From: Sporosarcina sp. PTS2304
GTDB lineage: Bacteria > Bacillota > Bacilli > Bacillales_A > Planococcaceae
NCBI RefSeq assembly: GCF_003351785.1
Contig: NZ_CP031230.1
Coordinates: 3,386,501 to 3,450,500 of the forward strand
Direction: 5' to 3'
Length of the DNA stretch: 64,000 bases
Positions within the stretch are counted from its first letter, which is position 1. The number at the start of each line of letters is the position of its first letter. Positions 35,698 to 46,000 of the stretch are shown piece after piece. The notes under the pieces are model-generated. The model was not told the DNA's origin and did not search any database. It saw nothing but the letters and a program-made list of their open reading frames with translations. Position numbers and translations under genes: made by a program.

Positions 35698-35824
35698 TTA
35701 GCAATGGTCAGTAAGGAGCAATATTTCCAAGGTGGTATACACCAGCTATTCGAAGCCGGCACTACATGTGCATAGGAACATGTATCCTCAATAGACAGTA
35801 CGAATTGCTAAAGGAGGAAGCGCT
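35698..35824 (+). promoter_or_regulatory. Structured 5' leader of the S41 protease gene
   Basis: TTAGCAAT at 35698-35705 can pair with ATTGCTAA at 35804-35811, which abuts the ribosome-binding site AAGGAGG. The enclosed 98 nt contain small hairpins (GGTG/CACC, GCTATTCGAAGC, ACATGT/ACATGT). This suggests translational control by RNA structure; I match it to no known riboswitch. Confidence 0.35.
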
Positions 35825-37000
35825 ATGAAACGAACACTACTAGCTACAGCGACCGTCATCGTCTGGCTTTGCCTGGCACCAACAACCTCAGCCGCCACGC
35901 TAGATGAAGTGAAAGAAATTGTCGAAATTTATTATTACGGACAACAGCCAACGAATATCCGACAGGCAACGACGCTTAGTGAAATCATTAATCAGCTAGA
36001 CGAATACTCCGTCTACTTAACGCCTGCTGAGTACAATGATTACTTAAACCAATACGCACGTGCGGATTCGGCTACACAAGTCGCCACGCTCGCTGCACCT
36101 ATGAATACAGACAATGTACAATCCCATATGCTATACGGCAACGTCGGTTATTTGAAAATCAAAACGTTCTCCGCGCATCTATTAGAAGACGTCAACACAC
36201 ACTGGGCACGCCTGAAAAGTCAGGGTGCTGAAAAATTGATGCTCGACTTGCGTTTCAACGGAGGTGGGTATGTTGAGAGTGCCGAACAATTACTCGGCTT
36301 TTTCCCGAAAGCGAAAATGGCCTATAGCTTAAAAACGCGCCTAGGTACAGAACATGCTAAGGCGGTACCGGCGAAAAACACATTCCCGGCTGACACATAC
36401 GTTCTCGTCAATCGCTACTCTGCTTCCGCGTCAGAAATCGTGGCGGTCAGTTTGAAAGATCAGGAAGCGGCAGTCGTAGTAGGGGAGACGACGAAAGGAA
36501 AAGGTAGCGTTCAATCACTATTCGAACTTGAAAATGGCGGAGCGTTGAAATTGACGACTGGTCATTACACAGGACCTAAAGGAACGCCCGTGCAACATAA
36601 AGGAGTCAAGCCGACGATCTACATGAAGCCCGGTACAGAACAGACCGGCATGCATAAGCGGCTCGTCATGGCGGACTTAGTGGCGAAAAACTATAAATTT
36701 ATTGAGGGGCCGACAGATGTTCCGCAGCGTAAGACATTTAACATTGAATTTACGCAGGCGATGAACTTTGGTCCGGCTGAAAAGTTCAATAAGATGGAAC
36801 TTATCAAATTCGGCAGCGTCTCTATACGTACAAGCAAAAAGCAAGTGGGGGCGAAAACGATGACGATCCAGCCAGCGACTCCGATGCAGCTGGGCGGGGA
36901 GTATATGCTCATCGTCCACCCGGGAATTCAAGGGACGAACGGCAAAAACGTCATTCAAGGCACGTACACACCGTACACTGTGCAAAAGGCAGTGAAATAA
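35825..37000 (+). CDS. Secreted S41 (CtpA-like) serine protease without PDZ domain
   Basis: This 391-residue protein has a signal peptide (cleavage after about residue 24, TTSAA) and a peptidase S41 core: GYLKIKTFSAHLLEDV, LMLDLRFNGGGYVESAEQLL, the nucleophile serine in YSASASEIVAVSL and the lysine in GETTKGKGSVQS. A PDZ domain normally precedes the core in CtpA; here the N-terminal 80 residues are too short for one. A C-terminal domain of about 100 residues (FNIEFTQAMNFGP..) resembles the Ig-like/Big_5 surface fold. AAAGGAGGAAGCGCT precedes the ATG. It probably processes proteins at the cell surface. Confidence 0.85.
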   Translation: MKRTLLATATVIVWLCLAPTTSAATLDEVKEIVEIYYYGQQPTNIRQATTLSEIINQLDEYSVYLTPAEYNDYLNQYARADSATQVATLAAPMNTDNVQSHMLYGNVGYLKIKTFSAHLLEDVNTHWARLKSQGAEKLMLDLRFNGGGYVESAEQLLGFFPKAKMAYSLKTRLGTEHAKAVPAKNTFPADTYVLVNRYSASASEIVAVSLKDQEAAVVVGETTKGKGSVQSLFELENGGALKLTTGHYTGPKGTPVQHKGVKPTIYMKPGTEQTGMHKRLVMADLVAKNYKFIEGPTDVPQRKTFNIEFTQAMNFGPAEKFNKMELIKFGSVSIRTSKKQVGAKTMTIQPATPMQLGGEYMLIVHPGIQGTNGKNVIQGTYTPYTVQKAVK

Positions 37001-37081
37001 ATTGGTAGACCGCTCGATAACTTGCTATACTATATAGATGTCAACAATAAGACGAAATGAGAAAGCGAAGGTAATACACCC

Positions 37082-38374
37082 ATGGAAAAGAAATTATGCG
37101 TAGTAGGCCTAGGCTACATCGGTCTTCCGACGGCCGTCATGTTCGCTAATAGCGGTCTGCAGGTATACGGTGTCGATAAAAACGAACACGTCGTACAATT
37201 GATCAACAACAAGCAACTACATATAGAAGAAAACGGTCTGCAACAACGTCTTGAGCAAGCGGTAGATGAAGGGCACTTTACCGCATCTACTACACCGGTC
37301 GAAGCGGATACGTACATTATCGCAGTACCGTCCCCGATCAACCCGGACAACACAGCGAATCTCGAGTTCATCCGACAAGCGACCGCATCGATCGTACCAT
37401 TCGTCAAAAAAGGCGCACTCGTCATTTTGGAATCGACCGTGCCACCGAAAACAGTGGAAAACATCATGTTGCCGGAACTGCGTAAAACGGGCTTGATTCT
37501 AGGCGAAGAACTATTCGTCTCTCATTCACCGGAGCGCGTCATTCCAGGCAAGATTTTCGAAGAACTCGTCAACAATGACCGGATCGTAGGCGGCATTAAT
37601 CCGAAATCAGCAGAAATGACGAAAGAGCTGTACCAAGCGTTCGTCCAAGGAACCATTCATTTAACAGACGCGACAACAGCAGAACTCGTCAAAGTAATGG
37701 AAAACACGTACCGTGACGTCAACATCGCATTTGCCAATGAACTTGCGAAAATTGCAGAGACGATCGACGTGGACATTTGGGAAGCGATCAAGTTTGCCAA
37801 CTTCCACCCACGCGTCAACATCCATACACCAGGCCCAGGCGTAGGCGGTCACTGTATCGCAGTCGATCCGTGGTTCTTAGTCGAACTCGCACCGGACAAA
37901 GCAGACATTATCAAAAAATCACGTCTAACAAACGACGGTATGCCGATGTACACTGCGAAACGTGCACAAACGTTATTACAACAATACGGTATCGAAAATG
38001 GCACAGTGGCGGTTCTTGGATTGGCGTTCAAAGGGAATGTAGACGACATGCGCGAAAGCCCGGCGACAAAAGTGATCGAATCATTAGAGCAACTAGGACT
38101 TACTGTCACATCATTCGATCCGCACATTAAAGAACTACAGCATCCGACACAAACGGCAACGATTGAAGAAGCTGTCGAAAATGCGGATCTTCTTCTATTA
38201 ACTACTGACCATGACGAATTCAAGCAACTCGACCCAGCTAGCTTGCAGACGAAGCAACCGCGACCGATTATGTTCGATGCAAAAAATGCACTCAACGCAG
38301 ATCACTGGGAGCGAGCCGAGTACCGCTACTTCAAACTAGGTGACGGCAAAAAAGAAGGACAGCTGACGACATGA
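37082..38374 (+). CDS. wecC: UDP-N-acetyl-D-mannosamine dehydrogenase-type nucleotide-sugar dehydrogenase
   Basis: The enzyme oxidises a UDP-hexosamine (likely UDP-ManNAc) to the uronic acid with two NAD. The 430-residue protein has the NAD motif VVGLGYIGLP at residues 7-16, the middle-domain residues VKVMENTYRDVNIAFANELA, the catalytic cysteine in GPGVGGHCIAVDPWF and the C-terminal AFKGNVDDMRESPA. The GHCIAVDPWF form favours WecC over UDP-glucose dehydrogenase. Its stop overlaps the next start (ATGA), coupling it to a TagA/WecG glycosyltransferase. The pair would make or attach ManNAc-derived units of a wall polymer; SLH proteins nearby bind such polymers. Confidence 0.88.
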   Translation: MEKKLCVVGLGYIGLPTAVMFANSGLQVYGVDKNEHVVQLINNKQLHIEENGLQQRLEQAVDEGHFTASTTPVEADTYIIAVPSPINPDNTANLEFIRQATASIVPFVKKGALVILESTVPPKTVENIMLPELRKTGLILGEELFVSHSPERVIPGKIFEELVNNDRIVGGINPKSAEMTKELYQAFVQGTIHLTDATTAELVKVMENTYRDVNIAFANELAKIAETIDVDIWEAIKFANFHPRVNIHTPGPGVGGHCIAVDPWFLVELAPDKADIIKKSRLTNDGMPMYTAKRAQTLLQQYGIENGTVAVLGLAFKGNVDDMRESPATKVIESLEQLGLTVTSFDPHIKELQHPTQTATIEEAVENADLLLLTTDHDEFKQLDPASLQTKQPRPIMFDAKNALNADHWERAEYRYFKLGDGKKEGQLTT

Positions 38375-39081
38375 AAGAAGAAATACTAGGTGTTTCCGTC
38401 AATACCGAAAACTATGATGAACTCATTCCAAAAGTATTTGCCAATATAGAGGAAGGGAAAAAATCGCTCGTCGTGGCGATCAATCCCGAAAAACTCATGA
38501 AAGCAAAAGAAGATCCAGAACTACATGCATTGCTCAACCGGGCAGAATTCCAAATCCCGGATGGCATCGGTGTCATTCTGGCATCGAAGCTCAACAAAGG
38601 CAACATCCGCTCCCGCGTGACGGGAATCGACATGATGGATCGCATCGTAGAAGAAGCCGCCGCTAGAGGGAAGAAAATTTTCCTCTACGGTGCCAAGCCT
38701 GGAGTTGCAGAAGCCGCGGCCGCGAAACTGCAAATGACCCACCCGTCCATTCACATCGCCGGCGTCCAGCACGGCTACGAAAAAGACATTCAAGTCGTGC
38801 TCGATACGATTAACGCTGCACAGCCGGATATTCTATTCGTAGCGATGGGATCACCGAAACAAGAGCAATGGATTGAACAATACCGCGACCAGTTGCATCC
38901 GACGTTGTTTCAAGGAGTAGGCGGATCATTCGACGTGCTGGCGGGCAATATTAAACGCGCACCTGCCGCATTCCAAAAAGCGGGAGCGGAATGGTTCTAT
39001 AGACTCCTACTAGAACCAAGCAGAATCAAACGACAAATGAACTTGCCGAAATTTCTCGTAGAAGTGTACAAGAAGAAGTAA
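38371..39081 (+). CDS. tagA: WecG/TagA/CpsF-family glycosyltransferase
   Basis: This GT26 enzyme transfers N-acetylmannosamine or its uronic acid to a lipid-linked GlcNAc acceptor. The 236-residue protein has the signature motifs VVAINPEKLMKAKEDPEL, IPDGIGVILASK, VTGIDMMDRI, KIFLYGAKPGVAEAAAAKL and DILFVAMGSPKQEQWIEQY with GGSFDVLAGNIKRAP. It starts within the stop of the dehydrogenase gene, so the two are made together; that pairing favours a WecG-like ManNAcA transferase over the TagA reaction, although sequence alone does not decide. It has no membrane helix but a basic C-terminus (LVEVYKKK) for membrane contact. Confidence 0.88.
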   Translation: MKEEILGVSVNTENYDELIPKVFANIEEGKKSLVVAINPEKLMKAKEDPELHALLNRAEFQIPDGIGVILASKLNKGNIRSRVTGIDMMDRIVEEAAARGKKIFLYGAKPGVAEAAAAKLQMTHPSIHIAGVQHGYEKDIQVVLDTINAAQPDILFVAMGSPKQEQWIEQYRDQLHPTLFQGVGGSFDVLAGNIKRAPAAFQKAGAEWFYRLLLEPSRIKRQMNLPKFLVEVYKKK

Positions 39082-39134
39082 GAAGTGTAAGGAAGAAGTA
39101 AGTAAATAATGCACGGTATTATAGTTTCCTAATC

Positions 39135-39278
39135 TTGTAATCTACTAAGATAGGTGATAGAATACGAAAGTGTAAGGGTAATTTCCTCATTGAATATAGC
39201 ACACATGTGCAAAGCGTTACGGTTGGTTGACCGCTAACAAAAAGGCTTGAACAGTTCCCATCTGTTCAAGCCTTTTTG
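39135..39278 (+). promoter_or_regulatory. Promoter plus short leader and perfect terminator before the S-layer gene
   Basis: TTGTAA-17-TAGAAT at 39135-39163 would start a transcript near 39170 that meets a terminator with a perfect 16-bp stem (AAAAAGGCTTGAACAG paired at 39238-39278) within about 110 nt. Between them lie hairpins GCAC/GTGC and GTTACGGT/ACCGCTAAC. It could be an attenuator or a small RNA gene; the terminator may also close the wecC-tagA transcript. Confidence 0.5.
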
Positions 39279-39429
39279 TATGCAAATTTCCTATGCATTG
39301 CTGAAAGTACCTTTTTTTAATTTATGTTGGAAAATACTTGTATTCTATTATTGTTTCTATAGAATAGAAGATGCGGCAAAAATAAATCGCCGTTATAGGA
39401 CATGAGACTAGTAAACATCTAAGATTCAA

Positions 39430-39502
39430 TTGACATTTTACCAGTTCTTATCTATACTTTACTTGTAATGCCTACTACTTTCATACATAGGTAGTAACAG
39501 GC
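39430..39502 (+). promoter_or_regulatory. Main S-layer promoter and 5' stem-loop
   Basis: A perfect -35 TTGACA and TATACT are separated by 17 bp (39430-39458). The predicted 5' end carries a stem of TACTAC with GTAGTA reinforced by TGCC/GGCA, a form often seen stabilising abundant S-layer mRNA. AAGGAGG follows before the ATG at 39537. Confidence 0.7.
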
Positions 39503-39536
39503 AAAAACAGAGAGACCTTAAGGAGGAAATTATTCA

Positions 39537-42500
39537 ATGGCTAACCAACCAACGAAATATCGCAAGTTTGTAGTAGGGGCTGCTTCAGCTGCATTAGTAG
39601 CATCAGCAGTAGCACCAGTAGTAAGCGCTGCAACTTTCAGCGACACAAAAGGCAACACACACGAAGAGGCGATCAACGCACTATCTGAAGCAGGTGTTAT
39701 CACTGGATACCCGGACGGCACATTCAAGCCGAACAAAACACTTACTCGTTCTGACGTAGTAAAATTGATGGGTAAATGGTTGATTTCAAAAGGGTATGAA
39801 GTACCAACAGACTACAAAACGAAACCACGTTTTGCAGACCTAAAGACTACTTCAAACGACGAGCTTCTAAAAATGTCTGCACTAGTTTATGATAACGGAC
39901 TATTCGTTGGTAAACCAGACGGTACATTAGATGCATCAGGCGACATCACTCGTGAAAACATGGCAATCGTTCTTGTTCGTGCATTCGACCGCGTACATGA
40001 CATTGACCTAGTTTCTTATGTGAAAGCACAAGATTTCAAGAAAGACGTTACAGACCTAGGCAAAGCGAAAGCTGAAGCACGTCCTGCAATCGACGTTCTA
40101 GACTTCTTCGACATCACAAACCCAGCTGCACCTCAGTTCAACCCGAAAAGCACAACAACTCGTGGACAGTTCGCTACATTTGTCTACAAAACAGCTAACA
40201 CTGATTTCTCTAAAGTAACTGGCGGCACGACTGCAAACGGCGTAGCAAAAGTTACTGGCGTGAACAACACAACTGTTGAAGTAACATTCAAAGAAAAAGT
40301 TGACAACATCGACTCTTTGAAATTCACAATCAACGGATTGACTGTATCTAACGCTGCAATTAAACAAACAGATGACAAAACTGTAGTATTGACAACTGCA
40401 TCTCAAAAAGGTGGAGAAAAGTACACAGTAACAATGAACGACAAAGAAATCGGTACATTCACTGGTATCGAAGCAGTAGTACCAACTTCTATCAAGTTGA
40501 CTGCTGGTAACAACCAAGCAAAAGTTGGAGATCAAGTAATTCTTTCAGCTGACGTTGGTCAAAAAACTGCAGGTATCCCTGTAACATTCAACATCGACGC
40601 ACCACTTGGTTCATTGAACAAAGACCAGGTTGTTGAAGTAATGACAAATGCAGAAGGTATTGCTACGTATTCTTATACACAGTACTCTCCTGACGCAGAC
40701 AGCATCACAGTATACCCAACTGGAGCACCACAACTACGTGACTTCGCTACAGTTTACTGGGGTAAAGAAACAATCCTTACAATTGAAGAGTCAAAAGCTA
40801 CTGCTGGAAACGTACTTGCTAACGGTGTAAAGAAGACTTACACAGCAATTTACAAAGACCCTAAAACAGGTCAACCTCTAGCTAACAGAAAGTTGAATGT
40901 AACATTCGTTGAAAACTTGAACGTACCATTCAATGCAATTTCTAAAGCTACAGTAACAAACCCTGCTACAGGTATTACGGTAACACCTTACCAAACTTCT
41001 ACTGGTCTGAAAGAAACAATCCAGATCACTACAGATTCAGAAGGTAAAGCGACATTCATCGTTTCTGGAACAAACACTTCTGTAACACCTGCAGTATTCG
41101 TTGACGGATCACGTGCTGGATTCTACACAGGTAACACTGGATGGGGTTCAGGTACAGATACATTAGATTATGCAAACGGACTTTGGGAGTCAACTGAATT
41201 AACAGTTACTGCTCCAAAAGTGAAGTTTGAAGGTGCGCAACTTCAAAGCCAGATCACAGTAACTCGTGACGGTGAAGAAGAAGCAGCTGCAGTTTATGGC
41301 TCTAAACTTAACGGTCGTGAGTATTCTATCAAGGTTAACGATAAAGACGGAAAAGCATACGCTAACGGTCTAGTAAACGTATCACTTGATGAAATCATGG
41401 ATCGCAACGTATCAACTAACTCTAACGCGAAATTTGCAAACGTAGATAAGAGTGATGCGCTATATGACTTCACGAAGAACAACCAACAAGCGAAAATCAA
41501 GTTGGACTCTAAAGGTGAAGCGAAATTTGTTCTTTACGGAGCAAAAGGTGATGTAGGAACACCAGTAGTATGGATCGACCAAAACACTTCTGAAAACAAC
41601 CAATCAGGCGTTCTTGAAGAAGGCGAGCCATTCTTCAAAGCACCAGCAACTAACTTCCAGTACGAGCGCGTAATTGGCGGTAAGTTGACTCTTGAAGGTA
41701 AAACTTCTGACCAAAATATCAAGCGTGGCGATGACGTTGCTAACTACTTGTTCGCATTGACTAACCAAAGCGGTGAAGAGCTTGAGAATCTAGAAGGTAA
41801 AATGACTTATGAGATTCGTAACACAAGCGGTCAGCCGATCGTAGTAAACGTTCCAAATGCAGCTTATAAGACACAAGACAACAAAAATGTAACTGCAAAC
41901 TACCGCATCGAAGAGTACGGTAGCATTACAATTACAGCTAGCGTGACTTCAAAAGCGCAAACAGCATTGAATATCTCTGCTGCTAATGCAGATCAACCAG
42001 CAACAGTTGTCGTAACACCTTCTTTCGTTACAGTTGATAAGTTCAACGCAAGCAATGATAACGGTGCAGCTACTGACAACCGTGACTTCAATAAATATGT
42101 AACTGCTAAAGCACTACAAGCTACATTTATTCTTGCTGACGGAATCCCTGCATTCGCACCTGGTGCAACTGTTGAGTGGGCGAACGTAAGCAAAAACACA
42201 TTGAAGCTAAAAGGCTATGCTGGAATTATTAACTTCGAAAATGCTGATCTTTCAATCTTGAACAGCAATATCGGTGCTCTTCCTGCTACAGGATACACAA
42301 ATCTTCCACTTTCAGTATTCAAAGATTACATTAGTGAAAACGATGTAATTACATTTACTAAAGGTGCAGACGGTAAACACGTGATCAAGCTAGAAGTGAA
42401 CAACGCTGGTAAGAATGACGGAACAACAACTCCTGGAAATGCAAATGACGTAGTTGTGAAAGCAGTTGCTAAAACACTTACAGTTGGTGGTGCAACAGTT

Positions 42501-42977
42501 ACATTAACTGCTAATGACTTAGCTACAAGCAACAACAACTTACCATTGAATTTAACAGGTGCAGCATCTACTAGCGACGCTACAGTTGCTACTGCAACTA
42601 CAACAAACAATAACCTAGTAATCACTCCAGTTGGTAAAGGTACAGCTAACGTTACTGTTAGCGTAACTGATGGTTCAATCACTAAGATTGCAACTGTAGC
42701 AGTGACAGTTAATGAGGCGGGTGCAACAGTGAACTTCAATACAATCGGTGCATCAAACAAAATCCAGTCTGACGGCCTAGGAAGCAACTTGGCTTCATTC
42801 CTTAAGTCTCAGTTAGCTCCAAACCTACAAGGTACTTCTTATGAATTGAAAATTGGTAACAAAACGTACAACTTCGTTCAAAGTAATGCGAACGCAGATC
42901 GTTACTATGTAACTGTTCCACAATCTGAAGCTACTGAAGCACAAATTAACGCAGGTTCTTTCATCGTAAAGAAATAA
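39537..42977 (+). CDS. S-layer protein with three SLH domains (SslA-like)
   Basis: This 1146-residue surface-layer subunit has a signal peptide ending VVSAA near residue 31. Three SLH domains follow (FSDTKGNTHEEAINALSEAG..TGYPDGTFKPNKTLTRSD; RFADLKTTSNDELLKM; a third around residues 165-220), then beta-rich Ig-like domains. One of these, near residues 970-1060, is a Big-type repeat (VTLTANDLATSNNNLP..GKGTANVTVSVTDGS). The N-terminal MANQPTKYRKFVVGAASAAL resembles Sporosarcina ureae and Lysinibacillus S-layer proteins. The gene has a consensus promoter, a stem-loop leader, AAGGAGG and strongly biased codons (GTA, ACA, AAC), all signs of very high expression. The last 70 residues share motifs with the next gene product. 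Confidence 0.93.
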   Translation: MANQPTKYRKFVVGAASAALVASAVAPVVSAATFSDTKGNTHEEAINALSEAGVITGYPDGTFKPNKTLTRSDVVKLMGKWLISKGYEVPTDYKTKPRFADLKTTSNDELLKMSALVYDNGLFVGKPDGTLDASGDITRENMAIVLVRAFDRVHDIDLVSYVKAQDFKKDVTDLGKAKAEARPAIDVLDFFDITNPAAPQFNPKSTTTRGQFATFVYKTANTDFSKVTGGTTANGVAKVTGVNNTTVEVTFKEKVDNIDSLKFTINGLTVSNAAIKQTDDKTVVLTTASQKGGEKYTVTMNDKEIGTFTGIEAVVPTSIKLTAGNNQAKVGDQVILSADVGQKTAGIPVTFNIDAPLGSLNKDQVVEVMTNAEGIATYSYTQYSPDADSITVYPTGAPQLRDFATVYWGKETILTIEESKATAGNVLANGVKKTYTAIYKDPKTGQPLANRKLNVTFVENLNVPFNAISKATVTNPATGITVTPYQTSTGLKETIQITTDSEGKATFIVSGTNTSVTPAVFVDGSRAGFYTGNTGWGSGTDTLDYANGLWESTELTVTAPKVKFEGAQLQSQITVTRDGEEEAAAVYGSKLNGREYSIKVNDKDGKAYANGLVNVSLDEIMDRNVSTNSNAKFANVDKSDALYDFTKNNQQAKIKLDSKGEAKFVLYGAKGDVGTPVVWIDQNTSENNQSGVLEEGEPFFKAPATNFQYERVIGGKLTLEGKTSDQNIKRGDDVANYLFALTNQSGEELENLEGKMTYEIRNTSGQPIVVNVPNAAYKTQDNKNVTANYRIEEYGSITITASVTSKAQTALNISAANADQPATVVVTPSFVTVDKFNASNDNGAATDNRDFNKYVTAKALQATFILADGIPAFAPGATVEWANVSKNTLKLKGYAGIINFENADLSILNSNIGALPATGYTNLPLSVFKDYISENDVITFTKGADGKHVIKLEVNNAGKNDGTTTPGNANDVVVKAVAKTLTVGGATVTLTANDLATSNNNLPLNLTGAASTSDATVATATTTNNNLVITPVGKGTANVTVSVTDGSITKIATVAVTVNEAGATVNFNTIGASNKIQSDGLGSNLASFLKSQLAPNLQGTSYELKIGNKTYNFVQSNANADRYYVTVPQSEATEAQINAGSFIVKK

Positions 42978-42987
42978 TTTTAAGCAA

Positions 42988-43021
42988 CTATGCACAAAGA
43001 TGGTTTACCATCTTTGTGCCC
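42988..43021 (+). terminator. Hairpin after the S-layer gene
   Basis: GCACAAAGATGG pairs perfectly with CCATCTTTGTGC, but CCATATT follows rather than a T run, so termination may be partial and allow read-through to the next gene. Confidence 0.7.
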
Positions 43022-43068
43022 ATATTAATACTTACTAAGCAAGACGATAAAACTATGGGGTGAAAAAC

Positions 43069-46000
43069 TTGACGAAAAAACCATTTAATACGTTGTCAAA
43101 AGCAGCTCTAGCAGCAGCTTTAGCTACAACGGCACTTATTCCAGTCGCATCTGCTGATGCAGCTACAGCATATTCGATAGATGAAGTAGTAATTGCACAA
43201 GGAGGACAACAATTAGCTATCAGTTCTAGCGACTATCGCGAAGCAGTAATCGAAGGATCTGTTAATCCAGCTACTGTTGGACATGTGAAATCTTCAAACG
43301 GTAAATATTATTCTTCAACAGACTTCCGTGAAGCAGTTATTGAAACTGGATCAGAAACAGCAGCGTTAGAATCACTTAATGGATCTAGCAAAGATAAAGC
43401 TATCACAACTGTCCCAGGTAAATTTGTAGACGGAAAACTTGTTCCAGTAACTGACGAAGTGAAAAGCTTTGCTTCTGTCGCGTCTATTAATGCGACAACA
43501 ATTGAAGTTACTTTTGACCAAAAGGTTGCTAGTTTACCAGACGCATCTGCATTCTCAATCCCTGGAATTGCAGTGACTAAAACAGCGTTTAAAGAAGATA
43601 CAGGTCAAAAGGTTGTAGTATTGACAACTTCTACACAATCTTCTCAAGCGTATACACTAACTTATAACGGCAACTCTAAAACATTCATCGGTAAAACAAA
43701 CCTTGGTAGTGTTCTTCTTTCTGCTGAAAAGTATGAAGTAGAAATCGTACCTAGCGAAAACAAGTTAACTCCAGTAGAAATTACTGCAGAACTTGAAAAC
43801 TTCCCTGAAGGTGCAGAGGCAGTTATCGAATTTACAACTTCTTTCGGTAAAGTAGTAGATGTAACAACTACACAAAACGGAAAAGCTGTATTCCAATTGA
43901 CTCCACTTGAAACACTTAAAGATCAAACGGCAAGTGTAACAGGTAAAGTAGTAGAAGTTAAGAATCCTACTACGGGTCAAACGTACCCAGAGTTCAAAAA
44001 CTCGTCTGTTGGTACTGTAAACGTGAAGTTTGTAATCAACGAAAAGACTGGCGAAGATGTTATTAAGTCTTATCGTGTTGACACAGCGTATGCTGAGCAA
44101 GCGGATCGAGTATACGTGAAGATGAATGGCGGAATCGACGGCAAGATCAAGAGCGCATTGGCTTACCAGCCTGAGAAATTGATCGCAGGCACGAATTCTG
44201 ATACTGAAAAAGAATTGTACAGACACTTGAAGGATGCAATGTTCTCCAAGATCGAAGCTGCAGTTGTAAATCCTGCGGGCGCAGTAACTAAAGCAAATGT
44301 TGACGCTGTAAAAGCTAGCCTGAAAAATGTATTTACACATTCTAACGGCAAAGACTACACAGCAAAAGATCTTCGCAACGAATTGCGTAATGACGCATTT
44401 AATAACCGTTTAACAAACGTATATTTACCACTATATTATGGTAAGACAGCTGTAACTAGCAAAGAACGCGCACAAGCTCTTGTGCATTTAGACAAGGAAA
44501 TCAATAATATTTCTGATGCTACGTTAAATGGTATTCTAGAATATTACAAACTAGTAAGCAAGTTTGTAATACAAGATAACGTCAAAGACTCAGCAGCTCC
44601 ACAAAATGCTGACAATATCTACCCAGCTGAATTTGTTTACGAAGAAGATAATGCATTAGTGTTGGTTCTTCCTGGACAGCGTGCAACAGATTCAATTGAC
44701 TATGTAACTCAAGATTTCAAACAGAACAATCAAAAGAATGCTAAATTCTTGAAAGACAACGCTTCTCATCAAGTATTGTTTGTTAATGATGCACAAAAAG
44801 ATCGTTATGAAATTACTGGCGATCCAACATTCAAGCTTGAAGACGCTGAATCTCTAAAACTAATTTCCGTTACTAGCGGACGTTATTTGGTGCAGCAAGT
44901 TCAAGAAGCGGCGGTTGGTAAGTTCTGTCAGATCCCTTACGCTGTAGAATCAGAAGAGGGTGATGGTTACGGTCCAGGAAACAATACATCTACGGGACCA
45001 TCATTTACAGGAACTACAATCGGAGCTGGTTCATATGAAATCAGTGAAGACTACAAACGTTTTGATGCACCAAAAGGAACAGTGAATGGCGATAAGCTAG
45101 GAGAGATTAAAGTTGTCTTCTCTGAAGCAGTTTCAGTTCAGGATGAAGCGAACGTTCTAGATGCTAAGAACTGGACAATTGACGGTATTAAATTAGGAGC
45201 GCTTGCTGCAGACTACGGAATTTCCGCACGTCTAGTAAGTACTGATCCTACAAAGCAACTTCGTGATGCTGTTATTTTAACAATCACTTCAAAAGAAGAT
45301 GGAACACAACGTGATAACAAATACGTTGAAAAATTCATCGAAAATGCTAATGGTACACATAAAGTGGAAATTAGTAACGTTGGGGATTGGGCAGCGCAAA
45401 CGGATTCTAAAAATATTGTACCTACACAATCTTTAGACTATGAAGGCAAAGCGAAGGCTGATGCGACTCCATGGACTAGAGAAGGTCAAGTGAGTGGTAA
45501 AACTTCAGGTGCAATTGCTCCAGGAGAAGCATTTGTTGTCCGCTCGAAAGGTGAAAAAGCAAATGCAACTAACGGCAACGATAAAGATCTAGTACGTGTC
45601 TTGTTCAGTGAACCGATGAAAATCACGGGCACGGATTCTATCCTTGAAAAAGCAAACTACCGTTTAGATGGTAAAGAATTGCCTTCAGTTGGTTCTTCTA
45701 TCAAGCTAGGTATTGAAGGAGTAGACCAGTTTAATGAATCTACTTGCGCAGTAACAATTGAATTGCCAAAAGGTTATTTACAAGATAAAAATGATGCAAA
45801 CGTTCTTTCAATTTCTAACGTGAAAGGTCTTGACGACGCAACAAAATTAACTGAGCGTATTCAGTTGGCATATGCACGTCAATACACGATTGTTGGTAAC
45901 AAGATCAATATTAATAACACATTGGTTCCTAACGGATTGTACACAAACCAAATCAATGTAATTAGTTATGATGCAGGTACTAAAGCCGAAGCAAGAGTGT

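Noticed and set aside
35740..35760. T-box-like GGTGGTATACACC
   Set aside because: The T-box core UGGNACCGCG, a specifier stem and a terminator are all absent.
39170..39240. Cyclic-di-GMP-I riboswitch suggested by TGCAAAGC and CGGTTGGTTGACCG
   Set aside because: The GNAA tetraloop hairpin and the upstream GGCAAACC part of the consensus are missing.
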